DNA of 64,000 nt from Ilyonectria destructans (lineage: Eukaryota > Ascomycota > Sordariomycetes > Hypocreales > Nectriaceae), in contig JAHEWK010000012.1 in the NCBI GenBank assembly GCA_020740775.1, forward strand, positions 1-64,000, read 5' to 3'. Both the position numbers and the translations under genes were made by a program. Positions 11,791 to 22,990 of the stretch are shown here, piece by piece; position 1 is the first letter of the stretch; each line of letters begins with the position of its first letter. The notes beneath the pieces are model-generated. The model did not search any database. It was not told the origin of the DNA and was given only the letters and a program-made list of their open reading frames with translations.

Positions 11791-13136
11791 CTTTTAGCCT
11801 TAAAATAGCCAGTAAATAGATTATTATAATATAGTTGCAGAAGAATATACTTTACGGCCTCTTTATTTGGGATAAATAACTATTACTTATAATAGAGTAA
11901 TCTATCTCTAATAGACTAGAGTTTACTCTTCTAAGTTATTATTATAGAGTTACTCCTCTTTTAATATTATATCTTTAGGTCCTTATTTTAAAGAAACCAG
12001 ATTAACTTTATAATTAGATAGAATACTACTATCTTATAGACCCCTTTCTAAAATATAGCCTTTTTAACTGTCAGAAGGAAGATAGACAGCTTATAGTCCA
12101 TCTTCTTTTAGGCCTAATAGATTTAATTTTTTAGAGTCAGTTTATTTAGTATACTCTCCAGGGGATTTATAGATAAGTTCTTCTTATTTATATTAATACC
12201 CTTCTGATCTTAGGCTTCTTGCCTTATCTAATTAGAATTCTCTCTATCCTTTAGGATCTAAATTATTCCAACCTTAGCCAATTAGTATTTCAGTTAGTTA
12301 AGCAGTTTAATATTTAGGGGCTTTTTACTTTTAAATTTAGACTATCTTAATAGCCTATCAGCTGGATTTATCTTTTTAGGTCTATACTTTATTATAAAGT
12401 TATAGGGTATAAGGTAGATATACTATTTAGTCTGCCTGCTATTAAGCCTAGGAGTTTTTATAAAACTTTATAAATTAAAATAATTACTTAGGACCTTAAT
12501 AGAAATTACAGCCTCTTTAAGATAGTATTACTAATATTTAAATAACTCTATAATAGCTATTAATTCCTAATTTAGGGTATTATATCCCAATTTAGGTCCT
12601 TTAAACTTCTATAATTAGAAGGTAAAGGGATAGTATAGTTCTTACTTATTGAGCTGAAAAGTAATTCTAGCTATTATAAATCTAGAGGTATTAGTCTCTA
12701 AGTAGATAGAAAGAGATAGATTATAGTACCTTAGGAGTAGCACCTTTTAAAAAGCTTAAATAAGCCGGTAAAATACTCCTCTTTTAGCTTTATCTAGTAA
12801 AATATACCCTAATTTCTTTCTATTTATACTTCTCTTTAGTAAATTACTTAGGGGTATAGTAATCTCTAAATATCTATAGATAAATTTATAATAGAAGTTA
12901 TAAAATTCTAGAAATATCTAAATCTTTTAGAAGGTTTTAGGTTCTTTTTATTTAGCTATTATCTGAACTCTCTTAGGGTCTATTAATACCTTCTTATTTA
13001 AGAGGATAAACTTAAGGTATTCTACCTTATATCGGTAGAAGGAGTATTTAGATTATTTGGCAAAAAGTTTAACTTTATAGAGTTAATTAAGTACCTATTA
13101 GAGATATTTTATATAGAAATTCTAATTCTTTAAAAA

Positions 13137-13517
13137 GATAAGAATATTATCTAGATAAGTTATATAGATAGTATCTAGCAGGCTCTATAGAGCCCGATAA
13201 ATATAATCCTGAAATATAGCAGGAGTATTAATAAGTCTAAATAGTATTACTAAATACTTAAAGTAGCTATATTAGATATAAAATACTATCTTCTATTTAT
13301 TGCCTTCTTAGATATATATATAATAATAGGCATCCTTAATATTAATCTTTAAGAAGAATTTTATACCTTTAATACAGTCTATAATCTCTATTATTAGAGG
13401 TAAGAAATATTAATTTTTCTTAGTGATAGTATTTAGTTTCTGGTAATCTATATAGAGCCTTAGACTTCTATTTAATTTCGATATAAATAGTATAGAAGCT
13501 TCTACTGGACTTTTTGA
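13137..13517 (-). pseudogene. Reverse transcriptase remnant (Ty3/Gypsy)
   Basis: On the minus strand, 13517-13412 reads KSPVEASILFISKLNRS followed by LRLYIDYQKLNTIT, the N-terminal RT motif of Ty3/Gypsy elements. Positions 13157-13137 read YLDNILI, where the active site is normally Y-x-D-D. The second Asp codon has become Asn, a G-to-A change expected from RIP. The protein would be catalytically dead even without the stops. Confidence 0.85.
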
Positions 13518-14353
13518 GGGGTGTATATAGCTATTAGCTAGACTTTCTTAAATATAGTCTTAAAGGGTCTATAGTTTCTTTGGGGATAGAGGATATATCG
13601 GCCTAAAAGGGGGCTTCTTATTGGGGAGTAACTTAATATTATAATCTATAGCTCAATAGGAAGGTAAGATCCCAGAGCTCTCAGCTGAGAAGATATCTTA
13701 ATAATTTAGAAGCTTAAAAGGTAAGTTAGAACTTTCTTTCTTATTTTATAGATTATCGCCGGGGATTTAAAAGGGTTTATTTAGAATTATAATTCTATAG
13801 ATCTTTATAGTATTCTTATATAGTTATTTAAACTTATATTTAGGGATAGTTTTTAGGCCAGCTTAGAATATCTTAAATACCTATATCTAATTTATTAGGT
13901 TCTAGTAGATAGCTAAATCTCTTAGGGTCGATATTAATAATAGTAAGAAGCTCTCTAAGAGAGTTAGGTCCCTTTTAACCCTAACTATTATCTATATAAA
14001 GATTTTAGTCTGGCCCTATATATCTATTATCTTAAGAGGGACAATTTAAGCTTACTTTATCTGGATCTTATATCCTCCAATAGCCTCTAGATTTAGAATT
14101 TAGATTTTCTTCTTTTAAAGGTATAGGTAGATAGCCAGCTGATTACTAATAGAGTCTACTTCTGCCTCTAAATTCAGAACTCTATAGATCTTAATAGATT
14201 TTCTATATCTAATTATAATCTTAGCAGTTATCTGGGGTTTAACTCTAAGGGTTAGTTTATCAGTCTTTATTAAGTTATCTATATTAACTGATTATCTTTT
14301 CCCTTTTTTTTTGCCTTAGTTTTATTAACCTTAGGTTTTTTCTTCCTCTTTTT

Positions 14354-14395
14354 GGGGCATTTAGATATAAAGTGCTCTTTACTATTATAAATATA
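14354..14395 (-). pseudogene. Gag CCHC zinc-knuckle remnant
   Basis: Minus-strand reading gives YIYNSKEHFISKCPKK, matching a retroviral-type knuckle C-x2-C-x4-H-x4-C. The first Cys codons are changed to Tyr (TGT to TAT), again a RIP-type transition. This places gag at the right-hand end, as expected for a minus-strand element. Confidence 0.7.
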
Positions 14396-15599
14396 GTACT
14401 TTTAGACTTTATTATTATAGTCTTTTAGGTTTTTACTTTTTCTCTTTAAATTAGAATTATTTTTCTATTAATTATCTTAACTGTTATAATAGGTTTTTAT
14501 AGAGGGAGAATCTATATTATTTTTTCTTATAGACTTAGGGGATTACTTTATATTATTTTAATTTAATTTTTTTTTCTTACTATATCTATATTTAGCGTTC
14601 TAGATTCAGATAGTAAAAATTACTATTTCTTTCTATTTCTTAGGGATTTAGGTGCCACTCTAAAGAAGAATAGCCTTATAAAGACTAAACTGAAGTTTAG
14701 TAAGAAAATAGTTAGTTTGATACTTATTAGCAGCTAATAGGCTATATTTCTTAAGGAAATTAAAATAAATATAAAAGTTATATAGAAATTAGTTCTCTTT
14801 TTATTTAGCTACTTCTATTTTATATATAATATTAATTATATAGTTCTTAGAGTTCTTTATTAATTCTTCTATCTATTTCTTAAATTTATTCTAGCTATTT
14901 TAAAGATATTTAGCTATAGTAGGATCTTAAATATTAAGATATTAAAATCAGTAGGTTTAGCTCTTAATTTCTATATTATCTAATACCTTAAGAATCTTCT
15001 AGCTACTTAAGTAATATATTCTTAGCGCCCCAGTAAAAACTTACTCTATCTCCTATAGCTATTCAGACTGCTTTTAGACTATAGTTAGAATCTTAAGGAG
15101 TATAATATTCTTTACTTTTAATTCCGGTCTATCCTCTAAGCTCAACTTAGTAGTAGATCTATAGTTCTTCTGTCTCCTCCTTTTTTAGGGTAGAGTATGG
15201 GATTGGAATTATCTCGGAGAGGTCTCGGCTAATACCGCCTCGGCCCTCTTAAGTTCAGCCCGAGCTTTATTTCTTTCCTGCAGCTTCTTTATTTATACAG
15301 TCTCTACGCCAGTAGGCTTTCTAATAGGTATTTATGCCGGTAATTATATAGTTTTCCGGGTATACTTAAATTCAGAATCTAAGAGTTCTTTATTATTAGC
15401 CTTCCTTAATATATAATCAGAAGGGCTTCTACTTATAGAAATAGTTAATATCTCTCTCGAACTCCCTCCGACTTCCTTATGGATTGGGGATATCCTGAAG
15501 GTAAGTATTACCGGAGGTAGTAAATTTGCTACTACTTTTCTGTAGGTGTATTTAGATACTATTTTTGTAATCTGGGTGACTATAAGGGAAGCTTTAGAA

Positions 15600-15825
15600 T
15601 ATAATACTGGTAGGAAGTATTATAATTTATAAGGGATTTAATAATAATAGTTAGGCAGTAAAAAGATATATTTCTAATAATAATAGAATTAAAGTTTATT
15701 TCTCTTCTTAATTAGAGGGGTGATGCTATTTAATTATTTAAGTTTTACCTTTTAGTTAGGTTGTATATTAGCTAACTATAGATTTCTTATTTACTATTAG
15801 ACCTCTATATATCCCCTGTATTATA
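15600..15825 (-). repeat. 5' LTR of the retrotransposon
   Basis: 226 bp, the same length as the 3' LTR. It starts TATAATACTGG and ends TGTATTATA on the plus strand. It carries more A/T-directed transitions than the partner LTR, and no transversions or indels were noticed. Confidence 0.9.
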
Positions 15826-16172
15826 ATAATTTAAGAGCTAATCAGTTTAAATATAGATTTAAAACTCTAAATTACTACTAAAATAGACTGTCTTAAAATA
15901 ATAGTTTAGAATTATAAAAGTAAAATAACTTTTCTAGCTAAAAAGATATTCTTAAATAGCTTATACAGCTATAAAAATCTAAGGGAATTAAATTATAGAG
16001 GGATATTATAGAGGAAGTTATATACTTAGTAGTTAGAAGAGGTAAAAAACTGTAATTAGATTTATAATTAATAGATTAAGTTTCTTATTATACTTATATA
16101 AGTATATAACTATATAGAATTTAAAATAGTAATTAGAATAGTAATTTTAATAATAATACTCTTATTTATATA
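15826..16172 (+). repeat. Right part of the 1-kb repeat split by the LTR element
   Basis: Continues the 1-kb family copy interrupted at 8515. The undisturbed copy near 5943-5960 (TATATAATTTAAGAGC) shows the empty site. It ends in the shared terminal segment TTTTAATAATAATA. Confidence 0.75.
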
Positions 16173-17092
16173 AATACTATATTTTATAATTATAATTACT
16201 TATATTATAATTACTTTTTAAATAAAAAGTAATTAAGCTAATAAAAATTTAAATATTATAAAAATTAAAATTAAGTAATATAATTTATAAATACTTTATA
16301 ATCTATAATAACTTTCTATTAATTACTTTAAGAATATTACTCTACTAATAATAAAATTTCTAATACTATATTTTATTATTTCTAATTAATAAGAAGTTAA
16401 TTCTCTATATATTAAGAAAATACTATTAGGCTTATATTAAATACTAATTTAACCTATTAGTATATTAAATATAGTAAGCTTATAGAGGTAACTTAAGGTT
16501 TAACTTTATTTCTATTTAATACTAGCTCTATCTTATTATATAATAAATACTTAAAGAAGATTAAAATAATAAGAAAAACCCAGAATAAATAAAAAACTCT
16601 ATACTCTAATTACTTTTAAGCTCTATTAATTAGTATATACTGGTAATTAATTTCTATATTAATTTTAAATAAATTACTTTAAATTTAATTAGGTAGTATT
16701 TAAATTTTAAATTATATAATAAGTATATAACCCCTCTATTTATTATAAGAAAGATATAAGTCTCTTATATTTTACTAAAAATTAAGAATTTACCTTTAGC
16801 TAGATTTAAATTAATAACCTCTATAAAGATATAAAGAGCTTTAGAATATTAATTACTATACTATAAAGGTAATTCTCTATATATAAAACTCTACTTTAAG
16901 TAAATTTAATTTTATACTACTAATTAATTAACTATTTAATAAGAATACTATATATTAATAGAGGTATTATATAATAAAAATAACTAAAGGCTATTTTAGT
17001 AGTTAAAAATAATAATCTATTAACTAATAAGCTATTTAATTAAAAAATAAAACTTTAGTAATTTAATAGTATAACTTTTTAAATTAAAAAAA

Positions 17093-17195
17093 GAAAAGAA
17101 GCTTTAATTCTATTATTATTTAAAATATATCTTTTTACTATCTAATTATTATTATTAAATTACTTATAAATTATATATAATCTATTAGTATTATA
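17093..17195 (+). mobile_element. Truncated LTR fragment
   Basis: About 100 bp corresponding to the end of the solo LTR at 2564-2789, in the same orientation and ending in GTATTATA. The other half is missing. RIP transitions are evident. Confidence 0.65.
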
Positions 17196-17221
17196 TACTC
17201 TCTAAATAAAAAGTAATTAAA

Positions 17222-17425
17222 TTAATTAAAAGGTTAGAGTACTTTAGTATATATACCTAAAGAGGAAACTAAAAGCTTAATAGTAAAAGAAATACTAATA
17301 ATAATATTAATAATATAGACTATATACTCAGTTTATTTAAAGGTTAATAATTACTTAAATAGATTAAGGTTTTTAGTCTAATTAATTATCTTTTTTAATA
17401 TCTTAATAAGCTGTAAAAATAGCTA
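17222..17425 (+). repeat. Fragment of the 1-kb repeat family
   Basis: First ~200 bp of the family, from AGGTTAGAGTACTTTAG to TAATAAGCTGTAAAAATAGCTA. It is plus-oriented and faces the two inverted copies to its right. Confidence 0.65.
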
Positions 17426-17451
17426 CTACTTTAAGTATATCTAATTTTATA

Positions 17452-18516
17452 TTACTAATTAATATTATTAAAATTACTATTCTAATTACTATTTTAAATT
17501 CTATATAATTATATACTATTATTAAAATTAATATTCTAATTACTATTTTAAATTCTATATTATATACTTATATAAGTATAATAAGAAACTTAATATATTA
17601 ATTATAAACTATATTATAGTTTTTTACCTTTTTTAAATTTTCTCTATAATATCTCTTTATTATTTAATTTCCTTAAATTCTTATATTAATTCTTTAACTA
17701 TAAGTTAATTAATATTATATTATTTATTAGCTATATAAACTATATAATACTATATAAGCTATTAATAAATACTCTTTCTACTAGAGAAAGTATATACCTT
17801 TAGTATTTTTAAATTAAAATCTTAAAATAAATTAACTCTATAGTAATTTAAAGTTATAAAATTATATTTTAACTTACTAGCTTTTAAAGTATATAATAGC
17901 TAAAAACTATTAGCTATATTAAATAAAGTTTATTAAATTAATTAATTTAAATTTCTATAACATCTTTAAATTCTAACTTTTTAGCTGTAATTTATAGTCT
18001 TAAAATAAGAATTAAATTACTTAAAATTAAATAATAGAGATTAAAAAAGAAGCTATAAGTATATTAATAATTAGAAAAAACTATATTAGCTTATAATATA
18101 GAGCGAAAAGTAGATATCTTTAGTTAGTTAAGTAATTAGTTAAGTAGTTAATTAAGTAGTTAGTTAAGATATATATAAGAATAAAAAAATAATTAAAATA
18201 TAAGAAAGCTTATAGAGCTTTTATATTTATTATAATTTTACCTTTTTAAAAATTTAGCTTTTTTAGTAAATTTAGCTTTTTTAGTAAATTTAGCTTTTTT
18301 TAGATATAGCTATTTCTATAGCTTATTAAGATATTAAAAAGATAACTAATTAGACTAGAAATCTTAATCTATTTAAGTAAACTATTAATCTTTAAATAGA
18401 CTGAATATATAGTCTATATTATTAATATTATTATTAGTATTTTTCTTTTTACTATTAAGCTTTTAATTTCCCTTTTAGGTATATATATATTAAAGTACTC
18501 TAACTTCTTAATATAG
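17452..18516 (-). repeat. Inverted copy of the 1-kb repeat family
   Basis: Reverse complement of 5320-6330, including the 12-bp array (about 18122-18172) and the 18-bp array (about 18240-18305). It ends with AAGTACTCTAACTTCTTAAT. A short duplication of the terminal AATTACTATTTTAAATTC segment occurs at its left end. Confidence 0.7.
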
Positions 18517-19492
18517 TTATATACTTATATAAGTATAATAAGAAATTTAATTTATTAATTATAAATCTAATTATAGTTTTTTATCTTTTTTAAATCTTCT
18601 TTATAATATCTCTTTATTATTTAATTTCTTTAGATTCTTATATTAATTCTTTAGCTATAAGTTAATTAATACTATATTATTTATTAGCTATATAAACTAT
18701 ATAATACTATATAAGCTATTAATAAATATTCTTTTTACTAAAGAAAGTATATACCTTTAGTATTTTTAAATTAAAATCTTAAGATAAATTAACTCTATAG
18801 TAACTTAAAGTTATAAAGTTATATTTTAACTTACTAACTTTTAAATTATATAATAGCTAAAAACTATTAGCTATACTAAATAAAGCTTATTAAATTAATT
18901 AATTTAGATTTCTATAATATCTTTAAATTCTAACTTTTTAGCTATAATTTATAGCTTTAAAATAAGAATTAAATTACTTAAAATTACATAATAGAAATTA
19001 AAAGAGAAGCTATAAGTATACTGATAATTAGAAAAAACTATATTAATTTATAGTATAAAGTAAAAAGTAGATATCTTTAATTAGTTAAGTAGTTAGTTAA
19101 GTAATTAATTAAGTAGTTAGTTAAGATATATATAAAATTAAAAGAATAATTAGAATATAAGAGGTAAGACTTATAGAGCTTTTATATCTATTATAATTTT
19201 ACCTTTTTTAAGATTTAGCTTTTTTAGTAAATTTAGTTTTTTCAGTAGATTTAGCTTTTTTAGTAGATTTAGCTTTTTTAAGATATAGCTATTTTTATTA
19301 TTTATTAAGATATTAGAAAAAATAACTAATTAAACTAGAAACTTTAGTTTATTTAAGTAAACTGTTAACCTTTAAATAGACTGAGTATATAGTCTATATT
19401 ATTAATATTAAACTTTTTTTTTTTACTATTAAGCTTTTAGTTCCCTCTTTAGATATATATATATATTAGAGTATTTTAACCTCTTAATATTA
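18517..19492 (-). repeat. Second inverted copy of the 1-kb family, head to tail
   Basis: Directly abuts the preceding copy in the same orientation. It carries the 12-bp array (about 19080-19126) and the 18-bp array (about 19205-19285), but lacks the extreme end present in the preceding copy. Confidence 0.7.
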
Positions 19493-19669
19493 CTAATTAA
19501 TTAACTACCTAATAAGAATATTATAGATTAATAAATAGATTATATAATAAGAGTAACTAAAGGCTATTTTAACAGTTAGTAATAATAATCTATTAGCTAA
19601 AAAGCTATTTAACTTAAGAGTAAAACTTTAGTAATTTAATAATATAACCTTTTAAATTAAGAAAGAAAA

Positions 19670-19771
19670 ATAAGCTTTAATTTTATTATTATTTAAAATA
19701 TACCTTTTTACTATCTAATTATTACTATTAAATCTCTTATAAATTATATATAACCCACTAATTTTATATTA
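19670..19771 (+). mobile_element. Truncated LTR fragment near the block boundary
   Basis: Second 3'-half LTR fragment, similar to 17093-17195 and preceded by the same 120-bp flank (TAACTAAAGGCTATTTTA). The fragment and its flank were therefore duplicated together. Confidence 0.55.
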
Positions 19772-20039
19772 TAATTTAAAGTATTAAAAAGTAGGTATAT
19801 TATTTTAGCTTAAGAGTCTCTATCTACTTATTATACTAACTAGAGAGTAAATTTAAATAACTTTAGTTAATAGATATTAGGTATATTAAGGCGTTCTAAA
19901 GGTTGAGTCATAGGATCTATAACAAGTTTATACAGGGTAGAATGGGGCTCGTCTTATCTTATCGCCCCTTATCTTATCACTCTTATTGCCTACAGTACTC
20001 CTTGTCTCTTCATTCTTATCCAAAGCCTCCACAACCACA

Positions 20040-22652
20040 ATGCCATCTCCTTGGTTGTCCATCCTCTACCCCATCGCGTTCATCTCAGTCTGGACATCGT
20101 TTGCGCATGCAAATATCGATGCCCAAAGTAGAACTGGACAACCACAGGCGACACCGGCCGCAACCACATGTGACGCCATCACGATCAACTATATTACCCA
20201 TTCCCTTCCACAATCTTGCCTCACGAGCACTTGGTCGAGTCCAGTGCCCTCCGTCGATGCCGATGCCGGAACACCTTTAAATGCAACCGCATTCGATGCC
20301 GTACATTCTAGGTCCTCAGACGAGCGGGCCCCTCAGACGACATCCGCCGAACTCGACGACGAATCGCAAGACCCAACCGGTGATGGCGCGAATAAGCCGT
20401 TCATGTCCTTCGAGGACTGGAAGGAGATGATGCTTCGAGAGACCGGGCAAGACCCACAATATTTAGGATCTCGCCATGCCAACCAGCGTGGAGCGAACGA
20501 CAGAACACCACCCGACATGGGACATGCAGGACTAGGCGAAGAGGATGAGATCTCCCTGAACTTTGATAGCTACCTCGACAACAACAACAACAACAACAAC
20601 AACAAGGCTGGCGATCAAAGAGAGCATGGTGCTGGATCGCACCTCGACAGCGTTGGTGAAAACGGGGTAGGGGACCCTGTGACCTCAGATGATGGACGGC
20701 CGTCCATTCATCGGAGTAAGGACGCCGGCAAAACCTGCAAAGAACGGTTCTCCTACTCCTCATTTGACGCTGGAGCTACGGTTCTGAAGTCAGGTCCTGG
20801 TGCAAAGAACACCAAGGCGATCCTGGTGGAGAACAAGGACTCGTACATGTTGCTGGAATGCTCTGCCCGCCAAAAGTTCGTGATTGTAGAGCTTAGCGAC
20901 GACATTCTGATTGACACAATCGTCTTGGCAAACTTCGAATTCTTCTCGAGCATGATTCGCCATTTCAGGATTAGCGTGAGTGACCGCTACCCAGTTAAGA
21001 CGGAGCGATGGAGGGAGCTGGGCACTTTCGAGGCGAGAAACTCGCGTGATATCCAACCATTCCTTGTCGAAAACCCGCAGATTTGGGCCAAGTACGTGCA
21101 GATCGAGTTCCTCACACATTACGGGAATGAATACTACTGCCCCTTGTCGTTGCTTCGTGTTCATGGCTCGGCACTGTTGGACTCGTGGAAAGACAGCGAT
21201 CCTGGCCGCGATGACGAACCACACACTGAAGATGAGCCTGAGGTGCCACAGATCGGAACCCGGAGCGAGGAGATCACGTCTAGCAACAAACAAGAACCCC
21301 CCAATCACCAGAAACTCGCAGACGTTCCCTCGCCTATTGAACACTCCTCGAGTCCTGCACTGATGGCTCCCTCGTATATTTTCGCACAGACCGCCGCTAC
21401 TTGCGAGGCATCCCCAAATCTGCCGGAGGGAGATAAGTCTCGTCGCCAGAATGTCAACGTTGGCGACTCGGGAAGTGCGCGTGGACAAGACACCCCCCCA
21501 GATCCAATGGAGGGTAGAGGAACAGCCAAGATGCCCGTTTCCAGGACAGAGTCCTCTGTTGTCAATGATATCCCGACAGCCCCGCCGACGACAGCTTCGC
21601 CGACAGCGTCGCGATCTATGACATCATCTACTTCATCTCTTGACTCACCATCTTCCAGAGGTGACGTTCCGGTGAACTCCACAGTGCTGGCGACCGGCAC
21701 CAAGACAGCCTCAAGCTCAGAACCGGGCACAACCGTGGTCTCCGGTACCAAACCCTCGGCCCCAAGCCCCCCTAGCGCGAAGAACCGCACCAGTGGAACC
21801 GCTAGTTCGTCAACGTCGTCCCCCCCGGTTCAGGAAGGCTTCTTCAAGGCGATCACGAAGCGTCTACATCAAGTGGAATCCAACTTGACGTTGTCTCTCA
21901 AGTACGTCGAGGACCAAGCACGACACTTGCAAGAGTCACTACAAAGGACCGAACATAAGCAAATTACAAAAGCCAACCTCTTCCTCGTGAACCTGAATCA
22001 GACAGTACTGGCTGAGCTACGCACAATTCGTGAGCAGTACGATCAGATATGGCAATCCACAGTCATAGCCTTGGAAAGCCAACGAGAACAATCACAACGG
22101 GAAATTGTAGCGTTGAGCACAAGACTCAACCTTCTCGCAGATGAGGTCGTTTTCCAAAAGCGAATGGCCATCGTTCAAGCTGTGCTACTGCTCTCATGCC
22201 TAATTCTCGTCATATTCTCCCGCGGAGTCTCTCTCCCATATCTTGCACCCTTTACAGACCAGGCTAATGGCGCTCCTTTTGGGTCAGCGGTATCTCCACG
22301 TACTCGCGGGCTATATGGGTCTGCATTTGAGACCGCCAGACATAGTGCCCCCTTGTATGGTAACCAGCAAGGCGACTACATTCCTGTCACGTTGGCCTCC
22401 CAGGGTGTTCGCTCGAACTCAGCCTCGCGGCATCATACCCCACTTTCTGTTGATGAACAAACTGCTCTGCTCCAATGCGAACGCCTTTCACCACCACCAA
22501 CCCCAAGCTTGGTGGATGATCTCCCATTACCAGACATGGCTCGCCCGCCTCATGAAACTCAGGCAACCGGTATCCGCTGCTCTTCGTCTATGCAGCAGAG
22601 CAGCGTGCGTAAACCACTGCCGGCATTGCCAGAAAATCCCTCGTCCCCATAA
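20040..22652 (+). CDS. SLP1: SUN-domain ER/nuclear-envelope protein, SLP1-like
   Basis: Single-exon gene of 870 residues. The first ATG in frame starts a signal peptide (MPSPWLSILYPIAFISVWTS, ending near Ala22). A conserved SFEDWKEMML motif lies near residue 120. The SUN domain spans about 234-381, with FSYSSFDAGATVL, an SYMLLECS segment and a terminal YYCPLSLLRVHG. Next come a Ser/Thr/Pro-rich stretch and a coiled coil (about 620-705). One membrane span lies at about 709-730, followed by a cytosolic tail. This order matches the Slp1/Opt-type SUN proteins; in yeast Slp1 works with Emp65 in the ER in folding of soluble proteins and in nuclear-envelope functions. Eight consecutive Asn codons (AAC) sit near 20579-20603. 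It is the first gene after the AT-rich block. Confidence 0.9.
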   Translation: MPSPWLSILYPIAFISVWTSFAHANIDAQSRTGQPQATPAATTCDAITINYITHSLPQSCLTSTWSSPVPSVDADAGTPLNATAFDAVHSRSSDERAPQTTSAELDDESQDPTGDGANKPFMSFEDWKEMMLRETGQDPQYLGSRHANQRGANDRTPPDMGHAGLGEEDEISLNFDSYLDNNNNNNNNKAGDQREHGAGSHLDSVGENGVGDPVTSDDGRPSIHRSKDAGKTCKERFSYSSFDAGATVLKSGPGAKNTKAILVENKDSYMLLECSARQKFVIVELSDDILIDTIVLANFEFFSSMIRHFRISVSDRYPVKTERWRELGTFEARNSRDIQPFLVENPQIWAKYVQIEFLTHYGNEYYCPLSLLRVHGSALLDSWKDSDPGRDDEPHTEDEPEVPQIGTRSEEITSSNKQEPPNHQKLADVPSPIEHSSSPALMAPSYIFAQTAATCEASPNLPEGDKSRRQNVNVGDSGSARGQDTPPDPMEGRGTAKMPVSRTESSVVNDIPTAPPTTASPTASRSMTSSTSSLDSPSSRGDVPVNSTVLATGTKTASSSEPGTTVVSGTKPSAPSPPSAKNRTSGTASSSTSSPPVQEGFFKAITKRLHQVESNLTLSLKYVEDQARHLQESLQRTEHKQITKANLFLVNLNQTVLAELRTIREQYDQIWQSTVIALESQREQSQREIVALSTRLNLLADEVVFQKRMAIVQAVLLLSCLILVIFSRGVSLPYLAPFTDQANGAPFGSAVSPRTRGLYGSAFETARHSAPLYGNQQGDYIPVTLASQGVRSNSASRHHTPLSVDEQTALLQCERLSPPPTPSLVDDLPLPDMARPPHETQATGIRCSSSMQQSSVRKPLPALPENPSSP

Positions 22653-22990
22653 CTGGTGATCTTTAATGGTTTTCTAGGAGAAAAATGTATCGTGCTGAGC
22701 GAGAGCCTTCGAGCTAGCCGTCAGCGAAGTGGAGGGTTGGATTCTGTGGAGATGGAACTCTTCTTATGCACGCAGGGATATTTCTAGGCGTTGGGGAATT
22801 TAATGAGCTCATTCGGTATTGGTAGCTATGAATGGCTATCGCACACTCTGACTATTCGAGATGACAAAGCCAGATATAGCAAATTAGGCATTGGCCTATT
22901 AACACCAGGGAGCTCCTCATCGACATCCGTACTTATGAGGATGAAATGGCTGACCAAATGGTCGAAATAGCTTCATAACAAGACACAATG
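22653..22990. other. Intergenic gap between convergent genes
   Basis: Holds the 3' ends of two convergent transcripts. I see no conserved coding frame or RNA gene. Confidence 0.6.

Larger units (their letters stand above)
8516..15825 (-). mobile_element. Full-length Ty3/Gypsy LTR retrotransposon, RIP-inactivated
   Basis: Two 226-bp LTRs in direct orientation enclose 6.9 kb. They are flanked by the 5-bp target duplication ATAAT (8511-8515 and 15826-15830), and the repeat-family sequence continues across the insertion. Reading the minus strand gives the gag zinc-knuckle remnant near 14354-14395, reverse transcriptase near 13517-13137, and integrase near 11790-11430, i.e. the Ty3/Gypsy order with integrase last. 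A polypurine tract GGGGGGAT abuts the 3' LTR on the minus strand (plus-strand positions 8742-8751). All frames carry many stops, so it cannot encode its proteins. The 2.3 kb between integrase and the 3' LTR is unexplained. Confidence 0.9.
1..19880. other. AT-rich RIP-decayed repeat block, gene-free
   Basis: Nearly uninterrupted A/T-dominated sequence in which no conserved gene can be read. Stop codons are dense in all frames. Several sequence families recur here, and their copies differ mainly by C/T and G/A transitions, the signature of repeat-induced point mutation in Pezizomycotina. Less-mutated islands stand out at about 704-919, 7357-7905, 8742-8920 and 15190-15520. The block ends abruptly near 19,880, where normal coding composition starts. 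It is probably constitutive heterochromatin. Whether it is a dispersed AT-rich isochore, a subtelomere or part of a regional centromere cannot be decided from the window. Confidence 0.9.

Noticed and set aside
1..19880. Calling the AT-rich block a centromere
   Set aside because: Composition and repeats are compatible, but RIPped isochores and subtelomeres look the same. The proximity of the CENP-A gene is irrelevant to centromere position.
20401..20763. Minus-strand frame with poly-Cys antisense to SLP1
   Set aside because: The Cys run is the antisense of the AAC (Asn) repeat in SLP1. It is a shadow frame.
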